Shown one piece after another: positions 5,510 to 5,859 of a stretch of 5,859 nucleotides of DNA. Made by a program: the position numbers and the translations under genes. Under the pieces are notes generated by a model that saw only the letters and a program-made list of their open reading frames with translations, was not told the DNA's origin and did no database searches. This DNA comes from an uncultured Flavobacteriales bacterium (GTDB lineage Bacteria; Bacteroidota; Bacteroidia; Flavobacteriales_D; Parvicellaceae): positions 1 to 5,859 of the forward strand of contig CALKFX010000046.1 in assembly GCA_938084875.1 (NCBI GenBank), read 5' to 3'. Positions within the stretch are counted from its first letter, which is position 1. Each line of letters begins with the position of its first letter.

Positions 5510-5859
5510 TGGTCATGAAGCAGGATTGTTTTGTTCTTCAGGAACAATGACTAATCAGATAGCATTAATGGTTTATTTGCGACCTGGAGACGAAGTAATA
5601 TGTAGCAGTGAAGCCCATATGTACAATTATGAAGGAGGAGGAATTGCAAGGAATTCAGGAGCTTCTGTAAGATTAATAAATAGAAATAGTGGCATTGTCT
5701 ATTTAGATGAAATAATCGATAATATTAACCCAGATGACATTCATTATCCAGTAACCAATTTAGTAGCTTTAGAAAACACAATTAATAGGGGGGGAGGGGT
5801 TTGTTATCCAATAACAGAAATAGAGAAAATTTCTAAGTTTTGCAGGTCTAAAAATATTC
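5355..5859 (+). CDS. ltaE: Low-specificity L-threonine aldolase, N-terminal part, runs off right edge
   Basis: This is a PLP-dependent fold-type I enzyme that cleaves L-threonine/L-allo-threonine to glycine and acetaldehyde in the cytoplasm. The 168 codons visible match the family closely: IDLRSDTVTKPS (7-18), GDDVFQDDPTV (31-41), the PLP-phosphate loop SSGTMTN (61-67), H88 in SSEAHMYNYEGGG as the residue stacking on the cofactor ring, and LENTINRGGG (139-148). The classical family has ENTHN; isoleucine replaces histidine here, a position I recall as variable in Bacteroidota members. The catalytic lysine lies beyond the window. ATG at 5355 gives the expected short leader before IDLRSDT. The start codon is 15 nt from that of lipoprotein copy 2, so its promoter probably lies within that gene's signal-peptide codons. 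A broken copy of its 5' end occurs at 4047-4187. The symbol is by family homology only. Confidence 0.93.
   Translation, partial: MKLKKNIDLRSDTVTKPSLGMKNYMLDAALGDDVFQDDPTVKELENKTARMFGHEAGLFCSSGTMTNQIALMVYLRPGDEVICSSEAHMYNYEGGGIARNSGASVRLINRNSGIVYLDEIIDNINPDDIHYPVTNLVALENTINRGGGVCYPITEIEKISKFCRSKNI

Overview
The window is AT-rich, with coding regions dense in A/T-ending codons. It has the marks of a member of Bacteroidota, most likely a flavobacterium-like marine lineage: no obvious Shine-Dalgarno sequences, an M43 'cytophagalysin'-type secreted metalloprotease, a Bacteroidota-style DNA polymerase III delta subunit next to a small HsdR-N-like protein, and lipoproteins with a short lipobox signal. 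This placement is inferred from protein character, not from a database search.

Layout from left to right. (1) Positions 1-1287, minus strand: the N-terminal 429 residues of a secreted M43 zinc metalloprotease; its C-terminus lies beyond the left edge. (2) 1392-1829, minus: a stand-alone PD-(D/E)XK protein related to the N-terminal domain of type I restriction HsdR subunits. (3) 1849-2853, plus: holA, the clamp-loader delta subunit, diverging from gene 2 with 19 nt between start codons and apparently using a TTG start. It ends in a 34-bp perfect palindrome that serves as a bidirectional terminator. (4) 2907-4031 and 4182-5339, both minus: two paralogous lipoproteins with an N-terminal NTF2-like-looking domain and C-terminal TPRs. 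(5) 5355 to the right edge, plus: the N-terminal 168 residues of a low-specificity L-threonine aldolase, diverging from the second lipoprotein with only 15 nt between start codons.

The most informative structure is in the right half. The 150 nt between the two lipoprotein genes are not ordinary spacer: they contain a decayed copy of the first ~52 codons of the threonine aldolase gene. The simplest reading is a tandem duplication of about 1.3 kb of an ancestral pair (lipoprotein, then divergent aldolase). It yielded lipoprotein copy 1 + aldolase stub, joined to lipoprotein copy 2 + intact aldolase. The leader, signal-peptide codons and first aldolase codons of the two copies remain almost identical, while the mature lipoproteins have diverged to roughly 40% identity by eye, with an abrupt change at codon 31.

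Functionally, holA is replication housekeeping. The HsdR-N-like neighbour is of unknown function. The protease and lipoproteins are cell-envelope or secreted products. The aldolase is amino-acid metabolism (threonine/glycine). I see no CRISPR array, tRNA, rRNA, insertion sequence or phage gene. The only clear new observation is the duplication and its mosaic divergence; I do not see convincing evidence for a complete novel system.
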